The notes: generated by a model from the sequence alone, not told the origin. A stretch of 64,000 nt of DNA from Motacilla alba alba (GCF_015832195.1 NC_052016.1:28231129-28295128); one strand, 5' to 3'; shown: positions 10,101 through 62,545, counted from the stretch's first letter. Program-made: numbers and translations.

Positions 10101-13100
10101 TTTGTTATCTGTGCCTGATCCACAAGAGAAAAAGGTACATTCCATTACACACATACTTACATTTCCCTGCATCCATCTAACCCCTCAGTAGAATATTTTG
10201 AGAACAAAATGCTCTCCTTTTGTTTCTATAATAGCAGTGTGGGGTACAATTCTGTTTTTTTTGTCTTCATGATTTTTCAGTCCCACACCTTTGTTCATTA
10301 AACTCCTGCCACCCCCCCCACCCCTCCCCCCCAGAAATCAACTGTAACTATACCATGTAAAAATAATCTATTATCTTCCTTTCCAGCTGACTGCCAGCCA
10401 CCACTGCTGTCAAATCCCTGCTGTCAGATCTATAGTTGCGCCATGATGTTAATTTGTCTTGTATTAGTATTTTATATATTAGGTGTTAATTCCACTTACC
10501 TGCCTTCTCCTTCCCTTTCCTGTTTTTTTAAAGCTATTTATTAATTGCTAAATGTTCAACACGGACAAGTAAAGTACTTGAGTTCACCATAACTGAAAGT
10601 TATTTCTAACTGGATACAATCTTTTTATTCTTTTAGTTAAATCGTGTTGTGTTTTATCCTTTTGCTTCAGATGTGCAGGTATCTGATCAGTTCTGTTTTC
10701 TCTCTGCTCCCAGCATGTGGAATTTCCTGCTATTTTACACAGTAACCTAGACTAGACTAAATTACTTCTATTCATGAGCCCCTCAATTAGAGGAAAAAAA
10801 GTAATATTTTTTAAAAAAGGATATTCATAAATATTGTCAATACCAATTAGATTTTTTTAGTGTGAGATACATGTATTTTTAAAATCTTCAGATGCTTCTA
10901 GAAACATATTGTGATATTTGAATGCAATATCAAAGTAGTGAAATATGTTTTTGTATTTGTTCATGGTAGTATCAAACCTAAGAAAAAAATCACAATATGT
11001 CTAAATAACCTTCACAGTATTTTCCAAAAAAAATGCAGAGAGCTCTTTATCTGTTTCAGACTACCTGCCTAAGGTGGAAGGAGAGAGCACCGTAATTCCT
11101 TGTGAACACGGCCATGACTCTGCAAGCACTGACAGTTTCACCGTTGTCTGGACATTACACAGAAATGCAGTGACCTCAGTCCTGGCCTCCTTCAATGGCA
11201 CATCTCACTCTCACCAGCCTCGAGTCCAGGTTAACGAAAGTGACTTTTCACTGAGGTTGGATCATCTTACTGCAGGTGACAGTGGAGAATATCTGTGTAA
11301 TATATCAACACCTCTCTACACAAAACTTGCCGTGACAACTTTGCACATTGGTAAGTTGCCACTCCTTCCATTTCAGAGGATGAGGACCAGTTAGGACAAC
11401 GCACAGCCAAAGAGTCAACCAGAAATCTCAAAAATAATCATTACATAAAAAGAATCAATATGACAAGAATGGCTTAAAAACTAGTCATGGAAACAGCTCT
11501 AGAGTTCAGAATATACCCCTAGAGGAGGGACGTTGCCTCCACTGGAAGATGCTTTTTTCTGTGAATGTCTTCAGCCTTCACTACATGAATTGGGTGAGAA
11601 TGTAATGGGACGGCTGTTTGCCAGCTCTCAGTACATTGATGCAACATGCACTTACTTTTGTGTAATTTGATGTGATTGGTACACATCAAATTGGTTGGGT
11701 TAAAGAGAGACATATTTTATTTTTGTTGGCTCAGTGGAAAAAAAAAGTTACCAAAGATGTGTTTATTTAAAGACTGGAAGTTTAATTTTTTCATTCAGCA
11801 GCTTATTGTGGCAAAGGTTACAAAATCAGTGTCTGCCTTCAGTTGCCACCAACTGCTCTCATAGCTGAGGACACAGCAGGCTCTCAGAATTCTGTCCTAA
11901 ATGTTCTGCTGACAGCAAACATAGTTTTAAATGCAGCAGAAAGATAATGGGAAGCTCAGAGCTTGTGGTATAAGTTCAGCCTGCAGAAGAAAGCTTGTTG
12001 AGAACACACAGTTGTTATTTTCAAAGCTTTAATTCTATGCAGCAGGTCTTTTTTGGGCCTGGGGATATATATGTTTAAATGCATGCCTGTGTTTTTATGA
12101 GCTATAGTAAATTCCCAGCTGTGAAATCTTACTTACAGTTATTTCATTGTCAGTAGCACATACAATGGTAGCGCACAAACATTTCACACAATTACATACA
12201 CTCACCAAAAACATTGAGAACTAATAGAGGGCACCTCTTCTAAACAAAGAAGAAAACTTGAAACAAACCAGTAAGACATGAAAAATAGAGACAACATAAT
12301 AGAAAAGGGGGTAGAATAAGTGATATAACTACAGATGAGCACCTTTGTGGCTTTCAGCACAGCCTGAAAGCAGGTAAGTGGCTGGAGACAGTAGGGAATA
12401 AGCTATCCATGTTGGATAGCAGCCATAGCACAGCAGCTGCTGAGCCATCAGAAGGGTTTCAAAGAGCCACTGGAAAGAAGGCTTTTGAGGGAAAAAAATA
12501 GATTTACAATCATCTCTCCTGCATAAGGAAGGGTTGTAGCTTAAAGCTGGTCTTCCGAAGGAATTTACAAGATGTAAACTTAAGTCTGCCGGTGGTTACA
12601 GAGTCAAGCTAAAGGCAATGACTAGATTAAATGCTCTGTTTTAGCAGTTCTTATTTTTAAGCTGTTTTCCAGACATCCATAGGAAGTTTCCAGAGGAATG
12701 TAGATTTTTTCAAGTTCTTTGGACAAGACACAGCAGGGGGAAGACAACCCGAGGTAGAAGAGCCATACAGTTCTTCTGTCAGTTTGGTGCTGTGCAGAGG
12801 TTTCTTCTAGGTGGACTTTGATCTTCTGTGGAATCCATGGTTATCATTCGTCGCAGGATTTCTTGTGTCCACCTGGATTGCATGGTTGCACTATGAAGCT
12901 GGGCAATGTTTCAAATTAAAGTTGCAAAGATTTTGCAGCAGGAATCATGAAATTTATGATCCAGGTTGGGTAACATTTACAGAGCTGCTCAGGTGTAAAT
13001 CAGTAGTGCTAATGGCACTGAACACTGTACCTGGAGACAGTGCCCAGTGCGCTGGGTAGTTGATTTGTTTTAAATGTGACTCGTATTAAGAAGTTTTCAA

Positions 13101-14455
13101 ATCCTATCCCATGAGCACACATGGAATTTGCTATCAGCACAATTAAGTGAAATAATCTGCTTTCAGCTATTCACACTTAAATCAGTAAAGTATCACTTCA
13201 AAGTCTTACAGTATGAGTCAAGTAACTTGAACATTGTTGTCCTTGTCTCAGTTTCCGTTTAATGTTTCTTTCTCCCTAAATCATATGCTTTAGATTATAA
13301 ATAAGAAAAAATCATAGCTTTGATATATTTATTGAACAATAAGTGCTTCTTTTTTGTACTTGTGTTTTTAAAGAAAATTCTGGTAACACTGGGAAAATTG
13401 TGCTAGGAGTGCTTGGTGCAGTCATGATAGCAGTGGCAATAGCAGCGGTACTTTGCTATCTCAAGGTATGTACAATTACAGTACTTATTTTTTAAGATAC
13501 TGTTGATACCAAGCCCCTCAAGATTTGCATAAGGGTTTGAGCCAAACTTTGGAACTTTAAAAAAATTGGTAATCAGTAGCTGTAGCTAGACAGTTGTGAT
13601 TAAACAACTGCAATGTTAGCATTGTTTGCTAGGCTGATCTTCTGTTTTAAGAAAAAGGGAAGACAATCCCAATGTAAATGGGCTGTCTGGACAAGGGGCC
13701 CCAGGAGTGAAGTCCAAAGAGCTGAGCAGTAAGTGGGGAAAGGTAATTCTGACAGTGGGAGATTGAAACCCCCAACTCAACTTGAAAGGAAGTACCTAAA
13801 TCCAGACCTTGAATGTTTGTCTGAAGATTTTGTCACAGTCTGAATTTGGTAAACTTCAGGAGACATTTTATGGGTACCATGAGGTACAGCAAAAACACAT
13901 GAGAAAGAAAACTCTGAAATTATTATGCCTCAGTCTTTCTTCATTTTTCTCTCTACATAGAGATTCAGTTGCATGCTGCTTCTTAAACAGTTGTAACATG
14001 CTTTAGAGATGATAATATACTTTGAGATGAAGTTGTCTAAACAATTTAAGTAAGATTAAGTTATCTTGGGACCTGTTGGGCTGTCAAACATATCATAATC
14101 AGAAGTGGAACAGTTGACAGGTTAATTCAGCTCTGGTTACATTGATCGAGGACTAGATGGAAAAACTAGGCATGTTTCTGCACTGTTGTGTGGATGCTTA
14201 TTTTACTCAGATAAAACTAAAATGGAAAATGCTGACTTATCTTTATGGCGAGTGTGTCTTGTTCTTGTTCCCCCACTAGGGGATTAATTTTACAAATCAG
14301 TAGTTCTTATAAGTATTTTTATTTTGTCTAGAAAAAAAGGAAGAGAGGAATCATATGGACACCTTGACATACAGGAAGAATATAGCTCTCTGCACACAGA
14401 TACTACTGACACTGGTGATGAAAAGAACAAAGAGTTCCTCCATCTTCCCCTTTGA
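7042..14455 (+). CDS. HHLA2: HHLA2 (B7-H7), complete spliced coding region
   Basis: HHLA2 is a B7-family cell-surface ligand; in human it binds TMIGD2/CD28H and the inhibitory receptor KIR3DL3. Seven exons join to 1,230 nt (409 codons): 7042-7105, 8200-8520, 8971-9231, 11060-11350, 13374-13465, 13652-13728, 14332-14455. Order: signal peptide (1-21), IgV (cysteines 41 and 110, Trp53), IgC (cysteines 148 and 199, Trp161), IgV (cysteines 230 and 295, Trp246), transmembrane helix (321-342), cytoplasmic tail. The V-C-V order and stretches such as [19 protein letters not shown] and [10 protein letters not shown] match mammalian HHLA2. There are six N-glycosylation sequons (N92, N165, N192, N261, N274, N296). 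The Ig exons are phase 1-1, as usual. The tail differs from human and carries YGHL and YSSL. The least certain part is exon 6 (13652-13728). The gene is divergent from IFT57 and convergent with MYH15. Confidence 0.92.
8200..8520 (+). CDS. HHLA2: HHLA2 coding exon 2 (first IgV domain)
   Basis: This 321-nt exon has acceptor gctttag|GT and donor AAAG|gtcagt. It encodes residues 22-128: the B-strand cysteine in CILPCRF, the C-strand Trp in VIHWSKE, the F-strand YTCYVG and one sequon. An extra cysteine (C37) sits four residues before the canonical one. Confidence 0.93.
8971..9231 (+). CDS. HHLA2: HHLA2 coding exon 3 (IgC domain)
   Basis: This 261-nt exon has acceptor catctacag and donor CAAG|gtagga. 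It encodes residues 129-215 with [16 protein letters not shown] and [11 protein letters not shown], the paired cysteines and core Trp of a constant-type Ig domain. There are two sequons. Phase 1-1. Confidence 0.92.
9232..11059 (+). other. HHLA2 intron 3
   Basis: This 1.8-kb intron contains no recognised gene or repeat. A C-rich tract at 10310-10333 followed by AG imitates a splice acceptor but leads into no open, conserved exon. Confidence 0.7.
11060..11350 (+). CDS. HHLA2: HHLA2 coding exon 4 (second IgV domain)
   Basis: This 291-nt exon has acceptor ctgtttcag and donor ATTG|gtaagt. It encodes residues 216-312: [17 protein letters not shown], then [10 protein letters not shown]. There are three sequons. 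The [10 protein letters not shown] block is nearly identical to mammalian HHLA2 and anchors the family call. Confidence 0.94.
11351..13373 (+). other. HHLA2 intron 4
   Basis: This 2.0-kb AT-rich intron has no supported exon. The open frame at 12811-13059 is hydrophobic near its start but lacks plausible splice sites and resembles nothing I know. Confidence 0.65.
13374..13465 (+). CDS. HHLA2: HHLA2 coding exon 5 (stalk and transmembrane helix)
   Basis: This 92-nt exon has acceptor tttaaag and donor AAG|gtatgt. It encodes residues 313-343: a short polar stalk, then the hydrophobic helix 321-342 ([15 protein letters not shown] onward), closed by a lysine. It ends in phase 0. Confidence 0.88.
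13652..13728 (+). CDS. HHLA2: HHLA2 coding exon 6 (membrane-proximal tail), tentative
   Basis: A 77-nt candidate exon with acceptor ctgttttaag and a strong donor GCA|gtaagt. It enters in phase 0 and leaves in phase 2, exactly what is needed to reach the long open frame of the last exon. It encodes residues 344-368 ([10 protein letters not shown]...). Without it, exon 5 would splice to exon 7 in a frame that stops after 11 codons. Evidence is splice signals and phase only; RNA support would settle it. Confidence 0.6.
14332..14455 (+). CDS. HHLA2: HHLA2 last coding exon (cytoplasmic tail)
   Basis: The acceptor is ttttgtctag and the stop TGA is at 14453-14455. In the frame set by exon 6 it encodes residues 369-409, acidic and hydroxyl-rich, with Y377-G-H-L and Y386-S-S-L, ending EFLHLPL. 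The tail is unlike the human one as I remember it. In the other entry frame it would end after [11 protein letters not shown]. Confidence 0.75.
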
Positions 14456-15010
14456 GTTACAGTAAGAGCCACATGGAAATGTGATTTTCTGAGCAATGGT
14501 AATGGACAAATGGGGAGGAAAAAAAGTCAATGGACACTTGTATGTGAAAAGTCATGGAGCAGGGCACCTCACCCCCCACATGAGCTTATCTGTTGCTTTT
14601 TAACTGGTAAGTTAACTCAAACCAGAGTTTGACAGAGCTGTCATGTAGTGAGTTATTTTGGCACCACAGGATTACTATCTGGAAAGACAAACTAGAATTC
14701 TAACTGACAGGCACCTGCCTTTACAAACTATATAAGCTACATCAAACTTTCACAAAGCAGAAATATTCTACACATTTTCCTGGAAATTTCTGGAGTTTCT
14801 CCTCAGAGCAGGGATGCCTGCTTTGCAGTTATTCCTCTGGAGGCTGAGTATTTCTTTTGCTAGTTTTAATATAGGTACCTTGATGTCATGCACTGTTTTA
14901 TGTAATCTACTGGTAGTTCTTTTGTTTTATACTGTGTCAGAATTAACTTGGGTTAAGACCTTTCATGTGTTGCCTCCTGTCTGTTCAATAAATCACTCAT
15001 TTTATAAATA
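14456..15010 (+). other. HHLA2: HHLA2 3' UTR
   Basis: About 550 nt from the stop to just past the polyadenylation signal AATAAA at 14987-14992. A T-rich sequence follows the signal. No other feature is seen in it. Confidence 0.7.
14987..14992 (+). terminator. HHLA2: HHLA2 polyadenylation signal
   Basis: Canonical AATAAA about 530 bases after the HHLA2 stop, the first such hexamer downstream on this strand. Confidence 0.75.
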
Positions 15011-15564
15011 GACCTGATCTGCCATCCTTAGAATTTGCAGGCCAGAGTGATTTCTTAAATTTAAGCTGTTGCCAAAAATCTGAGGCTAAGGCAGGGCTTG
15101 TGTGAAGCTCCCACTTGTCCTGTGACAAGTCAGCATGCAAAATTGGATTTCCTAAAGGGACAAAGAAGTTTCCAGAGAAGAAATCCCTAAATTTTGAGGT
15201 TTGTTTTGTTTTTTTTTTCTTTCAGGGTGAGGGAAAGAGAGCTTACTGGTTTTCATTTAATTTAGTATTTTATTTTAAAGTAAAGACCATGTCTGCTGTC
15301 GACAGCAGAAAGTCCGAACCCAGCAGAGTGCACTGGGCTGGCAGTGGTGGAGGGAGTGGAGAAGTGCCTGAGTGGGAACAGCTGTGGGGAACAAAACAGT
15401 GGCACACTGAGGTGTGAGAAGCTGAATGCTGCCAAACACAGCCTAGCACAGCGGTCTGGGAAATGGGCCGTGTGACATGGACGATCCAGCTTTTGGGGGT
15501 TTATCCATCATTGTTCTCCACTGTCTTGGACTCAGGGATAGGAAATGTTAGCTGTGGGAACCTC

Positions 15565-15760
15565 CCCCACCTGCTTTTGTCCTGGGGCCACATGTTGTGG
15601 GGGAATGCTTGCCACCTTGTCTTAGTCTGGAAAAACACGTGGGGCCAGCAGCACTGGAATGGCTGTCATCTTGTCCTTGTCCCAGGGGACCACATGGACA
15701 TGACCTATGGGTAGTGTCTGCCATCTTGTCTTTGTCCCAGTAGCCACATGGAACTAAGCT
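15565..15760 (+). repeat. Degenerate minisatellite, about four units of roughly 46-56 bp
   Basis: The motif (C)CATCTTGTCYTTGTCCCAG followed by a CCACATGG core recurs at about 15565, 15611, 15664 and 15720, with the last two copies best preserved. It lies between the HHLA2 poly(A) signal and an LTR tail and may have arisen inside an ERV remnant. Confidence 0.5.
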
Positions 15761-15784
15761 AAGGTGGTGAACACCTTTGTGTGG

Positions 15785-15965
15785 GTAAGGCATCTCTTCT
15801 TGTATACTTTTGTTATTAACATTATTGCTCTTTGCTTTCAGTAAATTATCTCAACCCACAGTCTCTGCTTTTGTCTCTCTCTTACCAGAAGCAGGGGGTG
15901 GTGGGGAAGGAAGGAAGAGTGGCTTATTTGGAGTTTAATTTTCTGGCTGGTGTTAAACCACTATG
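15785..15965 (+). mobile_element. Decayed avian ERV LTR, 3' portion
   Basis: The order of elements matches the 3' half of a common bird ERVL-type LTR: CTTGTATACTTTTGTTATTA, then ATTATCTCAACCCACAG, a purine-rich GGGAAGGAAGGAAGAG block, and the end TGGCTGGTGTTAAACCA. It is highly diverged. The family assignment is from memory and needs a repeat-library search. Confidence 0.5.
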
Positions 15966-16243
15966 GATCAGTTCCCTGTTTAAAGGCAAGAAAGACTGAA
16001 GAGACTTCTTTATTTCTGAGCCACAGGGAGGTGTCCCTTGACACCATCTTCTGTGCCCGTCCTGCAGCTGGCAAAGAGAAGTCCCTTGACTGGTGGTAGT
16101 AGAAGCTTATAAATTGACTGTTCATATGGAAATCTTTACTTTCTCTTCTCCAAAACTCAGGGTCCTACAGGCAGGACAAATGGAAGCTGGATTTTCCCAG
16201 CTTTAAGGGCTGTCCTTTCCACAGGTTTAATCTGTGCTGCTGT

Positions 16244-16625
16244 CCTAGTTCCAGCCAGGACAGAGTTATTTTTTTGCAATAGCCATGAAGGGACATGACC
16301 AGAACCCTAATGTTATTTGATGCCACCCCACTTCATTGGGGGTGGGGGTGGGGAGAGGGACTGTCTGTGCGGTAAAAGGGGTTCCTTCAAGGAGGAGTCC
16401 ACAGTAAGCATTTCTGCATGTGCATCGCCCTCTCTTTTGTATACTTTTTTTTTTATTAATGTTGTTGCTGTTACTATTAATTTTCTTAGCTCATTGCTGT
16501 TACCATGAAATTTTTCTTAGCCAGTGGTTTTTTACCTTTTGGGCTTTCAACTCCCAACTCCATTCCAGGAGTGGGAAGGGAAGGGGGAGCAAGAGAGTGG
16601 CAGTGTAGTTTGAGAGAGTGAAGGG
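16244..16625 (+). mobile_element. Decayed avian ERV LTR, second copy
   Basis: It begins TGTCCTAGTTCCAGCCAGGA, like the TGTCCTGGTTTCAGC start of avian ERVL-type LTRs. It then shows the TTTTGTATAC/TTATTA region and a GGGAGCAAGAGAGTGGCAG-like 3' block. Same orientation as the neighbouring remnant 280 bp upstream. No internal retroviral gene is present, so it is probably a solo LTR. Confidence 0.5.
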
Positions 16626-16888
16626 AGAAGTACTGTTGATAAACCAGGACAGCTGCTTTAACAATCTGCATATGAAATACATGAGGCTGTGCAGCATGAC
16701 TGGATTGCCCTTAGTTTTGATTTTGTCAGAGATCTGCCAATTAGGATTTGTTCCAACATAATGAAGTCGGCTGTTGGCGAGATGTAATTTTCTATTGATC
16801 ACTAAGGCTTGGCAAAATAAAGGCAAAATAAAAACACAAATAAATGAATGAAATATGCTATACAGTCTATTTGGATTTTCGCTTGATG

Positions 16889-16894
16889 TTTATT
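16889..16894 (-). terminator. MYH15: MYH15 polyadenylation signal
   Basis: AATAAA on the minus strand (TTTATT on plus) about 90 nt beyond the MYH15 stop. A short 3' UTR of about 100 nt is usual for sarcomeric myosin heavy chains. Confidence 0.7.
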
Positions 16895-16982
16895 TCTGTA
16901 AGTGCTTATTTTTTCCTACATCTGCTTTCAGTTGTGCCTGATTATGTCAAGTATTTTCTCATATTTGTCAGCTTGAACTTTT

Positions 16983-59352
<42,370 letters not shown>

Positions 59353-59378
59353 CTTGGCAAGGGTTCAAGGTGGCACAG
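59353..59378 (-). other. MYH15: MYH15 5' UTR segment in the first coding exon
   Basis: A polypyrimidine stretch followed by tgtgag at 59379 gives an acceptor 26 nt upstream of the ATG. The leader segment ends TTGCCAAG before ATG ATG. Confidence 0.5.
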
Positions 59379-60346
59379 CTCACAGAGGAAAAAGAAAGGC
59401 ACTCAGTCTACCAAAGAAAGAGGGAGAAAAAACAAACCAATTGTCTATTCTGTGAACAATGTCAGGCAATATAAAAATCTCAGCATAACATGGCAGGTGG
59501 CTGATCAAAGGGATGATTAATGTTAAACACAAATGCCTAACACAGATTTGGGACTAGACTGCACTTTTAGTTAAACCCTTCCTTGTGTCAGTTTGTTAAA
59601 AGTCAGACAGGTCTTGAAGGCTTCTAAACCTCAACACTGGTGACAGTTATCTCCACAGGAAGATTTTGTCTCTTTTTTGTGGCACATATGGTGCTTAAGA
59701 GCGGGAGGAACCATTTGAAGCTGTGATTTTAAAGACCACTTAGTAGGGGTCTCTTCTGGCCCCTTTCAAAATCGCCTGGAGCAAAGGTATGCTCTCCCAC
59801 AGGTCTCCCTGGGGCTGTGCCACTCAGCCGATTAAAGCACCATCTCAGGCAGGCTGTTTTTGGGGAGACAAGGAGCAAGACTTCACTGCTGCAAAGCTGC
59901 AGGGATGGATGCCCACGCTCTCACGGCAGAAAGTCAGCATTGGAGCTGGAAACAGCTCTGCTCCCTGCACTTCTCCGATTCAGGAATTAGCATGCCAATA
60001 AAAACAGGACTAACAGGGCTCTGGGAGGTCCTGTGCTGGTGCTGCTCCCTCTGAATTCACCAGGCTGGGCATCCCCCTGCAGCAGGGCATGGCTGAGGGC
60101 AAGTGTATCTGCTGAATTGGTGCAAGGGCTTCATATGTTTTCAGATTGCTCTGAGTTCATCAGTCCAGCTTAATACCCACACTTGTTTTCTCAAATGACA
60201 AGGAGCCTTTCTCAAAAGACTTTAGGAGTCTTTTTAATGAAAGAGAGGGCAGGGGACACAGGTCTCAGTGAGACTAATTTGCTGTGTTTGTACAGCCAAG
60301 TAATTAATTTGTTTTGTACTCTCCAAAATCATCAAACAGATATAAT

Positions 60347-60375
60347 GGGGGGGGGGGGGGGGGGGGGGGGGGGGG
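60347..60375 (+). repeat. Guanine homopolymer, 29 bp
   Basis: Twenty-nine consecutive G on the plus strand (C on the MYH15 coding strand), followed by AGGG. It could fold as a G-quadruplex. The length may be affected by sequencing error. Confidence 0.85.
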
Positions 60376-61670
60376 AGGGTGTTGTTTATTTTTGAGATTT
60401 TTTTACAGACATAGACATAAATACTTACACACACATAAACTACTCAGCATGTTTCCCAGCCCTTGTCTAAAAGAAGTTCCACTGCTACAAGGTGTACACA
60501 CACAGTTTTAGAATTGCAGGGTTTTGGGGTTTTTTGTTTGTTTGTTTGGGGTTTTTTAAGTCAGGACACCATTTGACTACTATTTAAAGCTGCATAAGTG
60601 ATCCTCAGGTTAATCTCTTCCCTTATTTTATTTACTGCGCAATATCCAGGCCAGCTGGATAAATTTTCCAGACCCCTATCAAGACAGACACTGTAGTCTT
60701 TCAAAATTTAATTCCATTTATTTCTAACAAAATCCTGGTAGAGATAAAAACTCCTCATCAACCAAGGCAGCTTTTTTTTCAACAGGTTCCTCCTAGGGAA
60801 CATTAAGCCCTAAGACAGCAGAGTTGCCGAAGCATTACATCCACTCCTCTCCTGCTGCTGCAGTAAAAGCTGGATATCTTCTGTCTTGTTGCTGTAGAGT
60901 TGCTGTAGTTCTTTCTCAGAACTAGCCTTAATTTTTTCTAGATTTTAAAGTAATGTTTTAAACCTTAATCTTTTTAAAGATTGAACATATACATAAGCAC
61001 GACAATTGCCAATTATTTTAACATCATCTGAACTAGCTGAAATTCCCAGCTGGAGGCACAAGTCAATGGCAGAGTCTCTCTCCCTCTCTGTGTCTCATCT
61101 CTAGTGGAGCAATGAAATCACATCAGTTCAGACATTTAAACAGAACAGCATTAGAGCACATAAGTGTTATTTCTCATTAAATGTGCAAATGCCAGAGGGA
61201 CCCCTCCAGTGTTAATCTCTAGGACCCGAGGCAGGTTCCCACAAGTCCAAGTATACACTAAAGTGCTCTCAATCACTTTTGTGCAACCTGGCTCCATTTG
61301 CAGACCTCCTAGGGACAGTTCCTCAGCTATCACCTCCTTATCTCTTCCTTTTTCCCCCCTCGTGTTCAGGGTGGATGACTACAGCGAGTATGTTATGGTG
61401 TAAAGCAGCATTCTGGCAGCTTGGAGAGAATCCTTTTCTTTCAGCAGCCTGGGTATTTGGAGTTATAGCAGAGGCTGGAGCCCAGGCCATGCACACCTTG
61501 GGGTGCAGAGAATTAAGTGAGGCAAATCCATCAGCAGATACAAGAAGTGGGTAATTTTGTTTTGTTATGGATGCAAGATTATTTTTAAAATGCAGACTAG
61601 TTGGGAAAGACAAAGCTTAAGCTAAAGTTGTTCCCTTTCAACCTGTTGTAGCCAACAACAGAAAGAGCCA

Positions 61671-61686
61671 GCCCTTATATATCAGC
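61671..61686 (-). promoter_or_regulatory. Second TATA-like element with adjacent E-box (possible alternative MYH15 start)
   Basis: Minus strand CAGCTGATATATAAGGGC: an E-box directly abuts a TATATAAG. It lies 2.3 kb upstream of the start codon and 0.7 kb inside the presumed first intron. No clear donor follows within the next 100 nt, so it ranks below the 62.37-kb candidate. Confidence 0.3.
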
Positions 61687-62326
61687 TGTGGGAGATCCTT
61701 GAAAACGCCTGCTCCCTGTGGAAAACCTATACTGTTACATAAGTGAAGTGGCATGCCCAGGACCAACAATTTGATGGTGCATCTAGGCTTGGAAAAAAGG
61801 GACTTTGTCTGTCTTTACTAGGGTTGTTGAAAGTGACTGTAGCACTAAGGGCAGGTAGGGATAATGCAATAGCAACTGCGGTGACACTGCCTGGCCTGGA
61901 GAGGGAGCCCAGTAATGCTCCAAGGGTTGTAGCTCAGGCTGGATTAAAGAATGCCTCGAACCAACAAGCTGCTTAAAATTGTAAATTGCGAATAAACCAT
62001 CATCTCTCGCAGATGACAGAGAAGGCAAAAAGATGACTTGCAGGCACTGGCTAATCATTTCACTCAGATGCATAATTACAGGGGACCTGACCCTTCCCTA
62101 AGTGGTTATTCCAGCTGGTTAAATGAATGTATTGATGTTAGAGAAGAAACATGTATTTGTTATTCTACCATTTGAGCAGCATCCTACAGTGACTATCACA
62201 GTCTAGATATTTACTGATACTACTGCTAAAACTTTAAGCCACATGATAACCTTAATCATATCAAACCCACGGTACAGTGTTAGAGCACAGCACCCACACT
62301 TAAAAGTGAGAGAGGTTGGTACTCAC

Positions 62327-62348
62327 CCTGGAGAGCACACAGAAAGTG
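62327..62348 (-). other. MYH15: Candidate MYH15 noncoding first exon
   Basis: Starting about 30 nt after the TATA box, a roughly 20-nt leader ends TCTCCAGG|gtgagt, a near-perfect donor at 62326. Sarcomeric myosin genes usually have one or two noncoding leader exons. The exact start site is unknown, and a second leader exon could not be located. Confidence 0.45.
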
Positions 62349-62369
62349 TCACGACTCTGCCTGGTCCAG

Positions 62370-62545
62370 GCTTTATATGCCCCTATCTCAAGGTCAGTGC
62401 TGATAACTGTTTAAAGGCATCAGCAGTTTTCCCCCATGCCTATATTTGTCCGCTGGATCCCAGCTGAGGAGACAATGCCCAGGAAGGGGACACATATGGC
62501 TGTGCCCTGATGAAGGGGGGCAGGAATGCCAGTGGGGAATGGCAC
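62370..62545 (-). promoter_or_regulatory. MYH15: Candidate MYH15 promoter with cardiac/muscle motifs
   Basis: On the minus strand a TATA box (CATATAAAG) lies at 62371-62379. An AGATAG GATA site (62383-62388) and a TGATAA on the plus strand (62401) sit just upstream. Further up are a CArG/MEF2-like CAAATATAGG (62439-62448, one mismatch to CArG), an E-box CAGCTG (62461), a perfect M-CAT CATTCCT (62522-62528) and a second CATTCC (62536-62541). A short leader with a strong donor follows the TATA at the right distance. The motif cluster fits a ventricular myosin gene. Motifs are read directly; promoter activity is inference. Confidence 0.55.

Larger units (their letters stand above)
59379..62326 (-). 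other. MYH15 5' leader intron region
   Basis: About 2.9 kb between the first coding exon and the candidate first exon. It contains a 29-bp guanine homopolymer and a second TATA-like element. A further noncoding leader exon may be hidden here but could not be identified. Confidence 0.5.

Noticed and set aside
10310..10333. C-rich tract followed by AG resembling a splice acceptor in HHLA2 intron 3
   Set aside because: The sequence after it does not encode an Ig-like or conserved segment, and the domain set is already complete.
12811..13059. 82-codon plus-strand frame with a hydrophobic start inside an HHLA2 intron
   Set aside because: No acceptor or donor in suitable phase and no Ig or transmembrane counterpart missing from the gene; the real transmembrane exon is at 13374.
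15548..15793. 81-codon minus-strand frame with internal peptide repeats
   Set aside because: The repetition comes from the underlying minisatellite, not from a protein gene.
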